Positions 50,853 through 60,349 are shown, counted from the stretch's first letter. The stretch is DNA of 64,000 nucleotides from Rhodoblastus sp. (GCF_019449565.1 NZ_JAGRPM010000006.1:1-64000), one strand, 5' to 3'. Program-made: numbers and translations. Notes: generated by a model from the sequence alone, not told the origin.

Positions 50853-52091
50853 TCACCAGTGGGTGAACCCCTCGCCGGCGCCTGCGCTATGGCCGCCTTT
50901 CACATTGCCGAGGATGGTGCCCCGCGGACCGGGCGCGAGCCTTACCTGATTCAATTCGCCAGCCAATTCGGGATTGCGCGCCAGATAACGCCCCACTTCG
51001 CGTTCCGCCAGAGCGTCGACCGAGGATTCCGTCACAGCAACCGTACCGGCCCCCGCGCTTCCCGACAGCGCGAGAGCGCCGACACCCGTCACGACCAGCC
51101 CCACCTCCGCGACCTTTCCGGCCGTTCGCGCCACTTTCAGCACCTTGACGGATCGCTCGGCGCCCGAGGTCGACTTGTCGATATATTTGTGAAGCAGGTT
51201 CGCCGCGTCGCGGACCGCGATCGCCGAGACGATCAAAAGGGCGCGCGCCCCCCAGATCTGACCGGCATTCATCAGGTACATCGCGCGCACCAAAATCTTT
51301 TGCGGGCCGTTCCAGATGTCCATGCTCGGGAAATCGGCGCCGCCCAAAAAATCCGACGCCTCGACGACGCCTATCGTCGCCTCGCGCCGGATCCGTGCGA
51401 TCTCGATATGAAGTTGCATTCCGTCGTCGATTTCGGAGGAAAGCCGTCGAACTTCTCGGTCCAGGGTGCTTTGAACCGGTCCCTGGTCGACCTTTTCGTA
51501 ATAATTGGCGCCGATGACCTGGGTCGAGAGCAAGGCCTCGCGATCGATCCGTCCCGTCTTGGTCGGAATGGCGTCGCCTCTGGGGCCAAGCGAAAGCCAG
51601 ACTTCGAAATGCCTCGGGTCCTTGACCCAGCGCGAAGGATCGTCGGCGTCCCTCACCATTTTGGGCGACAGGCGAAGCCATACGCCATGATATTCGAGCG
51701 TCTTGCGAACCTTGGCGAGATAATCCGCTTCATCGGGGTTGTCCGAGGTCGGAACGAGCGCCTTCGAATCCAGCAGCAACGCCAAATTCAGACGAACGCA
51801 ATCGTCGAGCTGGTGAAGCGGGACATAGGCCCGCATCACCTTATCCGCGCGTCGCTTCGCCTCGGGGTCGGTATAGACGAGCTGGCCATAAATTTTCGTC
51901 CCTTTGCGGAGGACGTCATTGGCCTCCTGCTGCACAAGGGGGTCGATCACCAAAGCGTCGAGATAAGTCTGCAATTGCATTTGCTGGGCGGCCGTCAACT
52001 GCGCGAGGACGGACGCATAACCCGTAGTGGTGAGAACTTCGCCGATCGTCGCCGCCCCAAGGGCCGCCGCACGTTTCCGCGAATCCCCCAT
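50853..52091 (-). CDS. Unrecognised 412-residue protein with hydrophobic C-terminal region
   Basis: No family could be recognised. The start at 52091 (MGDSRKRAAALGAATIGEVL) is inferred; the frame is open a further 79 codons that look like non-coding Arg-rich sequence. Residues 1-270 are soluble and charged, with TTTGYASVLAQLTAAQQMQL and several W/D-rich segments (DPRHFEVWLSLGPRGD). Two hydrophobic segments follow: IWGARALLIVSAIAV (about 285) and VGLVVTGVGALALSGSAGAG (about 335). The C-terminus is Gly/His-rich (NVKGGHSAGAGEGFTHW). There is no signal peptide. It could be a membrane-acting effector or an incomplete toxin-type protein, but this is speculation. Its neighbours are the FAD oxidase (convergent) and clpA (same strand, separate terminator). 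Confidence 0.6.
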   Translation of the reverse strand: MGDSRKRAAALGAATIGEVLTTTGYASVLAQLTAAQQMQLQTYLDALVIDPLVQQEANDVLRKGTKIYGQLVYTDPEAKRRADKVMRAYVPLHQLDDCVRLNLALLLDSKALVPTSDNPDEADYLAKVRKTLEYHGVWLRLSPKMVRDADDPSRWVKDPRHFEVWLSLGPRGDAIPTKTGRIDREALLSTQVIGANYYEKVDQGPVQSTLDREVRRLSSEIDDGMQLHIEIARIRREATIGVVEASDFLGGADFPSMDIWNGPQKILVRAMYLMNAGQIWGARALLIVSAIAVRDAANLLHKYIDKSTSGAERSVKVLKVARTAGKVAEVGLVVTGVGALALSGSAGAGTVAVTESSVDALAEREVGRYLARNPELAGELNQVRLAPGPRGTILGNVKGGHSAGAGEGFTHW

Positions 52092-52270
52092 GACGCCAAA
52101 TCCTTTACATCCACTAGCCGATCGCCCCGGCCTCACGGCAGGCGATCGGCGGGGCCGATCATTCTCTCGTCGCCTCCATTGCACAACAAGGATCCACGGC
52201 GAGGGTTCAGCGCGTCGCGAAAATGTGACCCAGCGCCATTCAAAGGCGCGCGGAGGAGTCTCAAGGCGCC

Positions 52271-52300
52271 AAAAAGAAACGGCGGCCTCGCGGCCGCCGT
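52271..52300 (-). terminator. Rho-independent terminator after clpA
   Basis: On the minus strand ACGGCGGCC, loop GCGA, GGCCGCCGT is followed by TTCTTTTT. It starts 25 bases after the clpA stop and separates clpA from the orphan gene at 50853-52091. Confidence 0.88.
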
Positions 52301-52324
52301 CCGTTTGCTCCCGATGAGCTACCC

Positions 52325-54751
52325 TCATTCTTCCGAACTGGCGGGCGCGGGCGCCGCCTTGGGCTTGCGGGTGCGAGCGCGCACTTCCGGTTCCGGACGA
52401 ACCTTCTTGCGCGTCGCTTCGACGATCTCCTTGTCGGGACGCGGCAGCACCGGGCCATCGGGGAAAACGAAGACCAGCTTCGAATCCGCCCCCGAGCCAG
52501 CCGTCACGACCCGAACCGTGCCGCCGTTCTTGAGACGGCCGAACAGGACTTCGTCGGCCAGCGGCGTCTTGATATGGGTTTGGATAACCCGCGCCATCGG
52601 CCGCGCGCCCATGGCCTGATCATAGCCGCGCTCGATGAGCCAAGTCCGCGCCTCGTCGGACAGCTCGATCGAAACATTGCGATCCGCGAGCTGCGCCTCA
52701 AGCTGCATGACGAATTTGTCGACAACCTTGGCGATGACCTCGGTCGGCAGATGGGCGAAGGGCACGATGGCGTCGAGACGGTTGCGGAATTCCGGCGCAA
52801 ACATGCGGTTGATCGCCTCCACATCGTCGCCGGTCCGCTTGTTCTGGGTGAAACCGAACGCCGCCCTGGCCATATCGGCCGCGCCGGCATTGGTGGTCAT
52901 CACCAGAATAACGTTCCGGAAGCTGATCTGCTTGCCGTTATGGTCGGTCAGCTTGCCGTGATCCATGACCTGCAACAGGATGTTGTACAGGTCCGGATGC
53001 GCCTTCTCGATTTCGTCGAGCAGCAGCACGCAATGCGGATGCTGGTCGACGGCATCGGTCAGCAGCCCGCCCTGCTCGAAGCCGACATAGCCGGGAGGCG
53101 CGCCGATCAGGCGGCTGACGGTGTGCCGCTCCATATATTCGGACATGTCAAAGCGCACGAGCTCGACGCCGAGCGAATTGGCGAGCTGGTTGGCGACTTC
53201 CGTCTTGCCGACGCCGGTGGGGCCGGAGAACAGATAGCTGCCGATCGGCTTTTCGGCGTCCCGCAGGCCGGCGCGCGCCAGCTTGATCGAGGCGACAAGC
53301 GCCGAGATGGCGGCATCCTGCCCGTAAACCACCCGCTTCAGCGTGGCGTCGAGATTCTGCAGCACCGCGGCGTCGTCCTTCGACACGGTTTTCGGCGGAA
53401 TCCGCGCCATGGTCGCGATCGTGGCCTCGATCTCCTTGACGCCAATCGTCCGCTTGCGCTTCGATTCCGTGATCAGCATCTGCGAGGCGCCCGTCTCGTC
53501 GATCACGTCGATCGCCTTGTCGGGCAGCTTGCGGTCATGGATGTAGCGGGCCGAAAGCTCCACCGCGGCCTTGATGGCGTCATTGGTGTAGCGCAGCTTG
53601 TGGAACTCCTCGAAATAGGGCTTGAGGCCCTTGAGGATTTCGATCGTGTCCGGGATCGACGGCTCATTGACGTCGATCTTCTGGAAGCGACGGACCAGCG
53701 CCCGGTCCTTCTCGAAATATTGCCGGAACTCTTTGTAGGTCGTCGAGCCGATGCAGCGCAGACCGCCCTGGGCGAGCGCCGGCTTCAGCAGGTTGGAGGC
53801 GTCCATGGAGCCGCCGGAGGTCGCGCCCGCGCCGATCACCGTGTGAATTTCGTCGATGAACAGGATCGCCTTCTTGTGCTGCTCGATCTCCTTCATGACC
53901 TGCTTGAGGCGCTCCTCGAAATCGCCGCGATAGCGCGTGCCGGCGAGCAGCGCGCCCATGTCGAGCGCGAAGACGGTCGCGCCCTTGAGCACTTCCGGCG
54001 TCTCACCCTTGACGATCTTCCGCGCGAGCCCCTCGGCGATGGCGGTCTTGCCGACGCCGGGATCGCCGACGAGCAGCGGGTTGTTCTTGTGCCGGCGGCA
54101 CAAGACCTGGATCGTGCGCAGCACTTCGGCCTCGCGGCCGATCAGCGGATCGATCCGGCCGTCCTTCGCCTTGTTGTTGAGGTTGATGCAATAAGCCTCA
54201 AGCGCGGTTTCCTTTTTCTTGGATTCCTGATCCTTGCCTTCACGGCCGGAGTCGCTGCGCTCCGTATCCTCCTCGGCGCCGCGCGGGGCCTTGGCGCCTT
54301 CCGCGTGGCCCGGGCGCTTGGCGATGCCGTGGCTGATGTAATTGACTGCGTCGTAACGGGTCATTTCCTGCTCCTGCAGGAAATAGGCGGCGTGGCTCTC
54401 GCGCTCCGCGAAGATCGCAACCAGCACATTGGCGCCGGTGACTTCCTCGCGGCCGGAGGACTGCACATGGATCACGGCGCGCTGGATCACCCGCTGGAAG
54501 CCGGATGTGGGCTTGGGGTCTTCCTGCAATTCGGTGGTGAGGTTATCGAGCTCGTTCTCGATATAGCCGGTCAGATTCTTCCGCAAAACCTCAAGATCGA
54601 CCGAGCAGGCCCGCATCACAGCGGCGGCTTCGGCATCGTCCAGCAGGCTCAACAAAAGATGTTCAAGCGTGGCGTATTCGTGCCGGCGCTCGGAGGCGGC
54701 GGCAAGAGCGCGGTGGAGGGTCTGTTCGAGGTTGCGAGAGAATGACGGCAT
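52325..54751 (-). CDS. clpA: ATP-dependent Clp protease ATP-binding subunit ClpA
   Basis: An 808-residue AAA+ unfoldase that feeds substrates to ClpP. The double Clp_N repeat is in residues 1-145. The first AAA module has Walker [16 protein letters not shown] near 225 and Walker [13 protein letters not shown]. The second has Walker [16 protein letters not shown] near 505 and Walker [16 protein letters not shown] Lys/Glu-rich linker (150-190) with [17 protein letters not shown] is longer than in E. coli. The C-terminal tail is Lys/Arg/Pro-rich ([20 protein letters not shown]), an extension beyond the usual 760 residues. clpS lies 10 bases upstream, so ClpS and ClpA are one unit. Confidence 0.97.
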   Translation of the reverse strand: MPSFSRNLEQTLHRALAAASERRHEYATLEHLLLSLLDDAEAAAVMRACSVDLEVLRKNLTGYIENELDNLTTELQEDPKPTSGFQRVIQRAVIHVQSSGREEVTGANVLVAIFAERESHAAYFLQEQEMTRYDAVNYISHGIAKRPGHAEGAKAPRGAEEDTERSDSGREGKDQESKKKETALEAYCINLNNKAKDGRIDPLIGREAEVLRTIQVLCRRHKNNPLLVGDPGVGKTAIAEGLARKIVKGETPEVLKGATVFALDMGALLAGTRYRGDFEERLKQVMKEIEQHKKAILFIDEIHTVIGAGATSGGSMDASNLLKPALAQGGLRCIGSTTYKEFRQYFEKDRALVRRFQKIDVNEPSIPDTIEILKGLKPYFEEFHKLRYTNDAIKAAVELSARYIHDRKLPDKAIDVIDETGASQMLITESKRKRTIGVKEIEATIATMARIPPKTVSKDDAAVLQNLDATLKRVVYGQDAAISALVASIKLARAGLRDAEKPIGSYLFSGPTGVGKTEVANQLANSLGVELVRFDMSEYMERHTVSRLIGAPPGYVGFEQGGLLTDAVDQHPHCVLLLDEIEKAHPDLYNILLQVMDHGKLTDHNGKQISFRNVILVMTTNAGAADMARAAFGFTQNKRTGDDVEAINRMFAPEFRNRLDAIVPFAHLPTEVIAKVVDKFVMQLEAQLADRNVSIELSDEARTWLIERGYDQAMGARPMARVIQTHIKTPLADEVLFGRLKNGGTVRVVTAGSGADSKLVFVFPDGPVLPRPDKEIVEATRKKVRPEPEVRARTRKPKAAPAPASSEE

Positions 54752-54761
54752 AAATTCAACC

Positions 54762-55106
54762 TCACTTCTTTTCCATTACGCATTGCAGCGGATGCTGATG
54801 CTTTCTGGCGTGATCCATCACCTGGGTCACCTTGGTGTCAGCGACTTCATATGTATATACGCCACATTCTCCGACGCCATTATTATGAACTTGCCACATG
54901 ATACGGTTGGCATCGTCGAAATTCTTGTGAAAAAATGAGCACAATACGCCGATGACAAAGTCCATCGGGGTATAATCATCGTTCAACAGCAAAACGCGAT
55001 ACATGGACGGACGTTGGGTCTGCGTTTTGGTCCGCGCGATGACCGCCGTACCCGTTCCGCTTCCCTGGCCATCGGAGCCAGATTTGCGTCCGCCCTTGCC
55101 CGCCAT
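54762..55106 (-). CDS. clpS: ATP-dependent Clp protease adaptor ClpS
   Basis: A 114-residue N-degron adaptor that hands substrates with bulky N-terminal residues to ClpA. The core contains [20 protein letters not shown], where N-D-D and the hydrophobic pocket residues bind the N-degron, then [22 protein letters not shown] and [18 protein letters not shown]. The start at 55106 ([10 protein letters not shown]) fits family length; an ATG at 55163 would add 19 residues. It is the first gene of clpS-clpA. Confidence 0.95.
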   Translation of the reverse strand: MAGKGGRKSGSDGQGSGTGTAVIARTKTQTQRPSMYRVLLLNDDYTPMDFVIGVLCSFFHKNFDDANRIMWQVHNNGVGECGVYTYEVADTKVTQVMDHARKHQHPLQCVMEKK

Positions 55107-55665
55107 TCGCGCCCCCGCCAGGGGAAGCCGGCGCGTTGCCGGAATGTCGCGCGCCTGGGACATGCGCCTTGCATCGATCCGTTTGGGGTTGCTCTCTCGC
55201 GTGGACACCGTCCGTCCTTTCCTCAAGATCCGATGAAATCGCCGTTCCAACCCGCCATGACTCCCATTCAGCACGAAAATTTCGTCTTCATTGCGAGCGC
55301 CCGCCGAACCGTCTGAACCCCATCTCCTTCATGCAATTTATGCGCCGCCTGCCAAGTCTGCCAGATCAAGCCAAAAATTTTTAGCCGAATCGCAAGCCTG
55401 CGCTTCAATTCTTGCCTGAAACCTAATTGCGGGCCTCATGGAAAATGGAGCCCAGAAATCAACTTGGAAAATTTGACCTCATTAAGTGGCCGGTTTGGAA
55501 AAATGGCTTTGCGCGACCCCAATGCCCTGGCGCGCCCCGAGCCGCCATGTCGCTTGTCTGCCTCCGTACAGGTCCGATTTCGCCCAAATTTTCGGCGCGC
55601 CGCCCATGGTTGAGACGCTACCGCCTTTATTACGCGCGCCAGCGGGAAACCGATCCACAAAACGC
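55107..55665. other. Intergenic upstream of clpS, no supported gene
   Basis: About 560 bases. Frames at 55427-55918 (forward) and 55436-55717 (reverse) run across the phasin terminator and have no recognisable domains. The clpS promoter must lie in the first part, but no convincing -35/-10 was fixed. Nothing else was identified. Confidence 0.5.
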
Positions 55666-55698
55666 AAAAGAAAAGCCCGGCCACCAGGGCCGGGCTTT
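55666..55698 (-). terminator. Rho-independent terminator downstream of the phasin gene
   Basis: On the minus strand AAAGCCCGGCC, a short loop, GGCCGGGCTTTT is followed by CTTTTG. It lies about 150 bases after the phasin stop and would give the phasin mRNA a long 3' untranslated region. Confidence 0.85.
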
Positions 55699-55845
55699 CA
55701 CATTGCGACTCAAACAAACGCTTACGCTACGAAACTCGCGGATGGTTCAGGTCCTGAAAACGCGGAACCGGAACGACCAACAACCAACCAACGCAACATA
55801 TGGGAGCCGCGCCAGATACGCGACGCGGCGTCCCGATCAGAAAAC

Positions 55846-56184
55846 TCAGGCGGCCGACTTGACCTTGGCGATCGCGCCTTCGACCGGCTTGAACGCTTCC
55901 TTGGCGACGCCGACATAGAGCTCGCCGAGCTTGGAAACTTCGGCGACGAAGCCTTCATAGGAGGCCTTGGCGAATTCCTGCTGCAGGGCGATGGCCTGGT
56001 CGAACTTGGTCACGCCGAGGAGCTTCTCAACGAAAGCCGAGCCGCTTTCCAGCGAACGCTTGGAATAATCGGTGGTCTCGGCGGCGATCGCCTGGAGCTG
56101 CTTGGAAACTTCGGTCGCGGCGGCCTGAATGGCCTCGAACTGGTCCTTGCCGAAAGTCTGATATTGATCGAAATTGATAGCCAT
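55846..56184 (-). CDS. Phasin family protein
   Basis: A 112-residue Phasin_2-type protein that coats polyhydroxyalkanoate granules. It begins MAINFDQYQTFGKDQFEAIQ and is almost wholly amphipathic helix (AATEVSKQLQAIAAETTDYS, KRSLESGSAFVEKLLGVTKF, FAKASYEGFVAEVSKLGELY), ending in the usual Lys/Ala tail. The start at 56184 matches the family N-terminus. TGC-rich inverted sequences 83-123 bases upstream suggest control by the PHB-sensing repressor PhaR. It is monocistronic, between its own promoter region and the terminator at 55666-55698. Confidence 0.94.
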   Translation of the reverse strand: MAINFDQYQTFGKDQFEAIQAAATEVSKQLQAIAAETTDYSKRSLESGSAFVEKLLGVTKFDQAIALQQEFAKASYEGFVAEVSKLGELYVGVAKEAFKPVEGAIAKVKSAA

Positions 56185-56266
56185 TGTCGACACCTGTCGT
56201 AAAGGGCCGCTGGGCGGCCTGAGAACCCTGAGCGCGAACTCCCCGCTGCTCATGACGTTAATTTAT

Positions 56267-56307
56267 ATGCACCGCACAATAAGTCAAGCGCTTTTTGTGC
56301 AGTGCAA
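56267..56307. promoter_or_regulatory. TGC-rich inverted repeat upstream of the phasin gene (candidate PhaR operator)
   Basis: ATGCACCGCACAA (56267-56279) and TTGTGCAGTGCAA (56295-56307) are near-perfect inverted copies of each other (11 of 13 positions), 15 bases apart. They sit in an AT-rich patch with ATATTTTTGACA nearby. PhaR, the PHB-responsive repressor of phasin genes, is known to bind TGC-rich sequences, which fits this position. Confidence 0.5.
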
Positions 56308-56453
56308 CATATTTTTGACAACCCAAATTTCGGCAAATTGCGCGGCTTTAACGCACGGGTAACCCCGTTCCGATAGGTTTTGGTCATGTTATTGTCACGG
56401 CGTGCATATTGTCGCGCCGGAAAGACGACCCAACAGTTTAGCGGGACAGATGA

Positions 56454-58247
56454 ATGTTCAAGCGTAGCGTTTGCAGCCGTTTCGCCGCCAACGTGGCCCT
56501 CTCCGGCATTCTTGTCGCCTTGCTCGGAGCCGGGCTTGCGACGCCGGCTGAGGCCCGCCATCACCATCGCCATGCCCATCATGGGCACGTCGTTCGCCAC
56601 CACGGCCATTCGGGCGTTCACGCCCGGGTCGCGGTGCGCCAAAATCGCAACGGCGCCATCGCGCCCGTCGGCGCCACCGCCGCAATCGTCGTGGACGGCG
56701 CGAGCGGCAGAATGATCTATGGGCTGAATGAGAACGCCCCGCGCCACCCGGCCTCCGTCACCAAGGTGATGACGCTTTACCTGCTGTTCGAGCAGCTCGA
56801 AAAGGGGCGTTTCAGCCTTAACGACGAGATCGAGATTTCCAGCCACGCGGCCGCCCAGTCGCCTTCGAAGCTCGGTCTGCGCCCGGGTCAGACGATTAAG
56901 GTCGAGGACGCCATCAAGGCCATCTGCACCAAATCCGCCAATGACATCGCCGTCGCGGTGGCCGAGGCCGTTGGCGGTACGGAGAGCGATTTCGCCGAAC
57001 AGATGACCCGCAAGGCCTATGCGCTCGGCATGAACCATACCTTCTACCGCAACGCCTCCGGCCTGCCGAACCCGGAACAGATCACCACGGCGGCCGACCT
57101 CGCCGTTCTGGGCCGCTCGATCCAGGAGCGTTTCCCGCGCTATTACCGCTATTTCTCGATGCATGAATTCGCCTATCGCGGCCAGCGCATCCATAATCAC
57201 AACCATCTGATGGATCGCGTCGAGGGCATGGACGGCATCAAGACCGGCTATACCGCCGCCTCGGGCTTCAACCTGCTCAGCTCCGTCAAGCGCGACGGCC
57301 ATTACATCGTTTCGGTGGTGATGGGCGGCAAGTCCGCGCGCTCGCGCGACAATTACATGGAAGCCCTGATCGAGAAATATATCGACGAAGGCGGCTCGGC
57401 GCGCGGCGCGACCCGCGTCGCCGAACAGGAAGAGCCGGCGCGGGAAGAGCCCGTCCGCCAGGCCAGGGTTGAGCCCAGGAACGAACCGGAGCGCAAGCCC
57501 GTCGTGCTGGCCCCGCCGAGCGAAAGCGCCGCGCCCGACGCGCCGGCGCGCCTGTCCGTCGCGGCCGTCAGCCCCGATCCTCGCCCGCGTCCGGCCTATG
57601 TCTCGGCGGCGCAGCCCTCCCGCGAGAATGAGGAAACCCGCCTGCCGACCGCGACCATCGCGCGCCACGGCAGCGCGGCCGATGGCTCGACCACCGCGCA
57701 GGCCCATGAAAGCGCCGGCGCGGTGACGCCCGCTGGCCGCTGGATCGCCGGCCCGGTTGGCCGCGAAGCCTTGCGCGCGGCGGTTCGCTTCCAGCCGAAC
57801 GGAAAAGCCGAGGCCAAATCGGAGGCCAAGTCCGAAACCAAGTCCGAAACCAAGTCCGAGGCCAAACTCGACAATCGCATTGAGATCAAGCCGCCGGTGC
57901 GGCCCGAACTCAAACAGGAAGCGAAGCTGGAGACCAAGGCTGTCTCGAAAACCGACGAGAGCGCTTCCGCCTCGAAACAGGCCCTGCCGACCAAGCCGCC
58001 CGTTCCGGGCTGGATGATCCAGATCGGCGCCACCGACGACGTCGACAAGGCCGCGGCGCTGCTGTCCAAGGCCAAGGCCCAGCGCGGTTCGCTGCTCGCC
58101 TCGGCCAAGCCTTTTACGGAAAAAGTGAGCAAGGGCGGCGGCACGATCTACCGCGCGCGTTTCGCCGGACTTGAAGAGTCCAAGGCCGAAGCCGCCTGCA
58201 AGGCTCTGAAGGTCTCTGGCTTCAGCTGTTTCACCACCCGGAACTGA
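56454..58247 (+). CDS. D-alanyl-D-alanine carboxypeptidase with C-terminal SPOR domain
   Basis: A 597-residue exported peptidoglycan peptidase (S11 family). A signal peptide (residues 1-34) is followed by a His-rich stretch (ARHHHRHAHHGHVVRHHGH). The catalytic Ser/Lys is in RHPASVTKVMTLYLLFEQL near 102, the SxN motif is TKSANDIAVA near 163, and KTGYTAASGFN is near 263. A long Pro/Ala/Lys-rich linker (about 320-510) contains KSE/KST tandem repeats. The SPOR domain (about 520-597: WMIQIGATDDVDKAAALLSK ... FAGLEESKAEAACKAL) binds denuded glycan at the division septum. It is divergent from the phasin gene. Confidence 0.95.
   Translation: MFKRSVCSRFAANVALSGILVALLGAGLATPAEARHHHRHAHHGHVVRHHGHSGVHARVAVRQNRNGAIAPVGATAAIVVDGASGRMIYGLNENAPRHPASVTKVMTLYLLFEQLEKGRFSLNDEIEISSHAAAQSPSKLGLRPGQTIKVEDAIKAICTKSANDIAVAVAEAVGGTESDFAEQMTRKAYALGMNHTFYRNASGLPNPEQITTAADLAVLGRSIQERFPRYYRYFSMHEFAYRGQRIHNHNHLMDRVEGMDGIKTGYTAASGFNLLSSVKRDGHYIVSVVMGGKSARSRDNYMEALIEKYIDEGGSARGATRVAEQEEPAREEPVRQARVEPRNEPERKPVVLAPPSESAAPDAPARLSVAAVSPDPRPRPAYVSAAQPSRENEETRLPTATIARHGSAADGSTTAQAHESAGAVTPAGRWIAGPVGREALRAAVRFQPNGKAEAKSEAKSETKSETKSEAKLDNRIEIKPPVRPELKQEAKLETKAVSKTDESASASKQALPTKPPVPGWMIQIGATDDVDKAAALLSKAKAQRGSLLASAKPFTEKVSKGGGTIYRARFAGLEESKAEAACKALKVSGFSCFTTRN
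57804..57866 (+). repeat. 12-base tandem repeat inside the carboxypeptidase gene
   Basis: About five copies of a 12-base unit AA(A/G)TC(C/G)GA(G/A)(G/A)CC encode KAEAKSEAKSETKSETK in the linker before the SPOR domain. The repeat probably varies in number by slippage and sets the length of the flexible linker. Confidence 0.75.
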
Positions 58248-58306
58248 GCGGCTCGAGCCGCTCCGTTCCTTCGAGTTCGTCCGCGTAATTACGAGTTGGG
58301 AGCGTA

Positions 58307-59026
58307 TCAGCCTTGACGACGCATGAGCCTGTCCTTGGCCTGATTCAGTCTGGCCGCATCATCCGTCGTCCCCCCGTGGTCGGGATGTCGTTCCTTCATG
58401 AGGCGCCGGTGCGCCCGAACGATCTCCTCCGCGCTCGCGCCCGATCGAAGACCCAGCGTCTGATAGGCTTCCTCCTCGGTCATTTCGCCGCCACGCCGCG
58501 CCTGGCTCCCTGCCGCGTGCGCGTCACCCTGGCCTGCCGCGCGCCATCCGGGAAAGCGGCGGTCGAGATAATTATCAAGTAACAGGACCGAATCCGGGTC
58601 GCGCGCCGCGCATTCCTCGCGCAACCCGTCCAGTTCCTCACGGGTCAAGGCGCTGAGCCGCGCGCCTGTGAACGCCCCGGCCAGCACCGTTCCCTCGACA
58701 TCGCCGCTGGCAAGATCGAGCGTCATTTCGAGAAAAGCCGTGCGGACCCGAGACGTCTTTTTCGCTTGCGCGCGGCGCGCGGCCATTTGCGCGAACTTGC
58801 TCCAGGAAAAGCTTTCGCCCGTGAAGAGATAAAGCGACAGCCCGCCGAAGCCGAGCGCGAGCGGAACCCTGCCCCGCAACAGAACCAGCAAGGCCGCCGC
58901 CGCCGCGAGCATCCCGCCGCCCATGCGCAGGCTTTCCGCGACCCGCGCGGGCGAGGCCCGGCCCAGTTGGCGCAGGAAATAGACGCCGAGGATCAAGGTC
59001 AGAATTCCAAACAGCAGGAAAGGCAT
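58307..59026 (-). CDS. Membrane-anchored DnaJ-domain protein
   Basis: A 239-residue protein. Two N-terminal membrane helices (LLFGILTLILGVYFLRQLG and MLAAAAALLVLLRGRVPLALG) are followed by a cytoplasmic region (about 90-165: RTAFLEMTLDLASGDVEGTV). A C-terminal J domain (about 180-239) contains YQTLGLRSGASAEEIVRAHR and the essential HPD motif in KERHPDHGG. The inverted layout (J domain at the C-terminus) resembles Tim14/DjlA-like and alphaproteobacterial DnaJ-like membrane proteins. The neighbouring VWA protein on the same strand is a probable partner. Confidence 0.87.
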   Translation of the reverse strand: MPFLLFGILTLILGVYFLRQLGRASPARVAESLRMGGGMLAAAAALLVLLRGRVPLALGFGGLSLYLFTGESFSWSKFAQMAARRAQAKKTSRVRTAFLEMTLDLASGDVEGTVLAGAFTGARLSALTREELDGLREECAARDPDSVLLLDNYLDRRFPGWRAAGQGDAHAAGSQARRGGEMTEEEAYQTLGLRSGASAEEIVRAHRRLMKERHPDHGGTTDDAARLNQAKDRLMRRQG

Positions 59027-59079
59027 CTTGTCTCCAAAATCTTGGCGAGATCTGCATCGCAGCTGCGCGCCAACAGGGA

Positions 59080-59784
59080 TCAGCGCATCTGGGACAGCAG
59101 CTGGCGCGCTTCGGAATCGCCCTTGCGCGCACGGTCGCTCAGCGCCGTGAAGCCGCCCGCGGCATAGGCCGCCGCCGCGCGCAGCAGGTTAGCGAGTCGG
59201 CCGGCGGAACTGGAATCGAAGGTGGCGTAGGCGCCCCCGGTGAGCCGGGCGATATCCTTGAAACAGGCCGTCGCCTTGCGGTCGCCGCCCTCGTGGAAGA
59301 TGAAGCCCTTCACGCCGAGCAGGCCAAGCTCCCCGGCGAGGCGGCCCAGTTCATCGGCCTTTTCCTCCATGCTGTCGCCAATATAGACGAAGGCCCCGAT
59401 GGGCGCCTCGGCCTGTTCGGAGCGAATGTGGCGCAGCACGCGGCCAATTTGGGTCGCGCCGCTCATGACCGAAATTTTCGCCATGGCGGCGGCGAGCCCG
59501 GCGCCGTCCCGCAGGAACGCGGAGGCCCGGCAATCGTTGAAGCCACGAAAATAGACGAGCTGGATGTCCAGCCCGCCGCAGGAGGACGCGGCGGCGAACA
59601 TCTGTCCCTGGACCTGTTGCGCGACATCCCAGGTCGGCTGACGGCTCATGGTCGCGTCGAGCGCAAAGACGAGGCGTCCGCGCCCGGGCTGCGGACGCAT
59701 AGGCGCCTTGCGCATGGCGTCGGCAAACGCCTCGACCTCGGCCTTGTTCGCCGGAATGACCGGAGTCTTGTCCCCGTCGCCCAC
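59080..59784 (-). CDS. VWA-domain protein
   Basis: A 234-residue soluble protein with a von Willebrand A fold. The MIDAS-like motif is FALDATMSRQPTWD near residue 40 (D-A-T-M-S), followed by LVYFRGFNDCRASAF, SGATQIGRVLRHI (second MIDAS Thr region) and IGAFVYIGDSMEEKADEL (Asp). It has no signal peptide or membrane segment. The C-terminal helices (ARKGDSEARQLLSQMR) are typical of the group found next to DnaJ-like proteins in Hyphomicrobiales. It ends 53 bases upstream of the DnaJ-like gene. Function unknown. Confidence 0.85.
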   Translation of the reverse strand: MGDGDKTPVIPANKAEVEAFADAMRKAPMRPQPGRGRLVFALDATMSRQPTWDVAQQVQGQMFAAASSCGGLDIQLVYFRGFNDCRASAFLRDGAGLAAAMAKISVMSGATQIGRVLRHIRSEQAEAPIGAFVYIGDSMEEKADELGRLAGELGLLGVKGFIFHEGGDRKATACFKDIARLTGGAYATFDSSSAGRLANLLRAAAAYAAGGFTALSDRARKGDSEARQLLSQMR

Positions 59785-59926
59785 GATTTTCTCCCCTGCT
59801 CCCGATAAGATGGCGAAGGCGCGGCGAAACGCAAGGCGGCGCCGTCGGGATGCTTAGCCCTTCAAGAATGCCTGACGCCTGTTGAGGATGCTTGGCGCTT
59901 CTCCAGCGGCGCGCTAAGTTTCGCGC

Positions 59927-60349
59927 ATGACCCTGCATCTGCTGAAGCTCTGCGTCGGCGTGGACTCAATCGCGGAGCTGCGCGCCTTTACCCGGATGCG
60001 GCGCAAGCACGCGCCTGAAGTCCACGCACATGTCACGCGCATGATCCCAAAGCGCGCCGTCGAATTGCTCGACGGCGGCTCACTCTATTGGGTCATCAAG
60101 GGCCAGATTTCCGCGCGGCAGCGACTGATCGGCGTACAGCCCTTCGTCGATTCTGCCGGGGGGAAGCGCTGCGCGTTGCAACTCGACGACGAAGTGGTCG
60201 CCCTGCGCCCGCAGCCCCATCGCGCCTTCCAGGGCTGGCGTTACCTGACGCCCGCCGACGCCCCGCCCGATCTCGACTCCGTCGCCGCCGGCCTGGACGA
60301 AATGCCGGAGGCGCTGCGGCGGGAGCTGTCGGATCTGGGGTTGCTCTAG
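59927..60349 (+). CDS. DUF1489 family protein
   Basis: A 140-residue protein beginning MTLHLLKLCVGVDSIAELR and containing MIPKRAVELLDGGSLYWVIKG, RQRLIGVQPFVDSAGGKRC and FQGWRYLTPADAPPDL, all hallmarks of DUF1489. The family is confined largely to alphaproteobacteria and has no known function. It is divergent from the VWA gene and convergent with the globin gene. The length is standard. Confidence 0.9.
   Translation: MTLHLLKLCVGVDSIAELRAFTRMRRKHAPEVHAHVTRMIPKRAVELLDGGSLYWVIKGQISARQRLIGVQPFVDSAGGKRCALQLDDEVVALRPQPHRAFQGWRYLTPADAPPDLDSVAAGLDEMPEALRRELSDLGLL

Noticed and set aside
55436..55717. 93-codon reverse frame over the phasin terminator
   Set aside because: Its apparent hydrophobic N-terminus is the translated terminator stem; no start signal.
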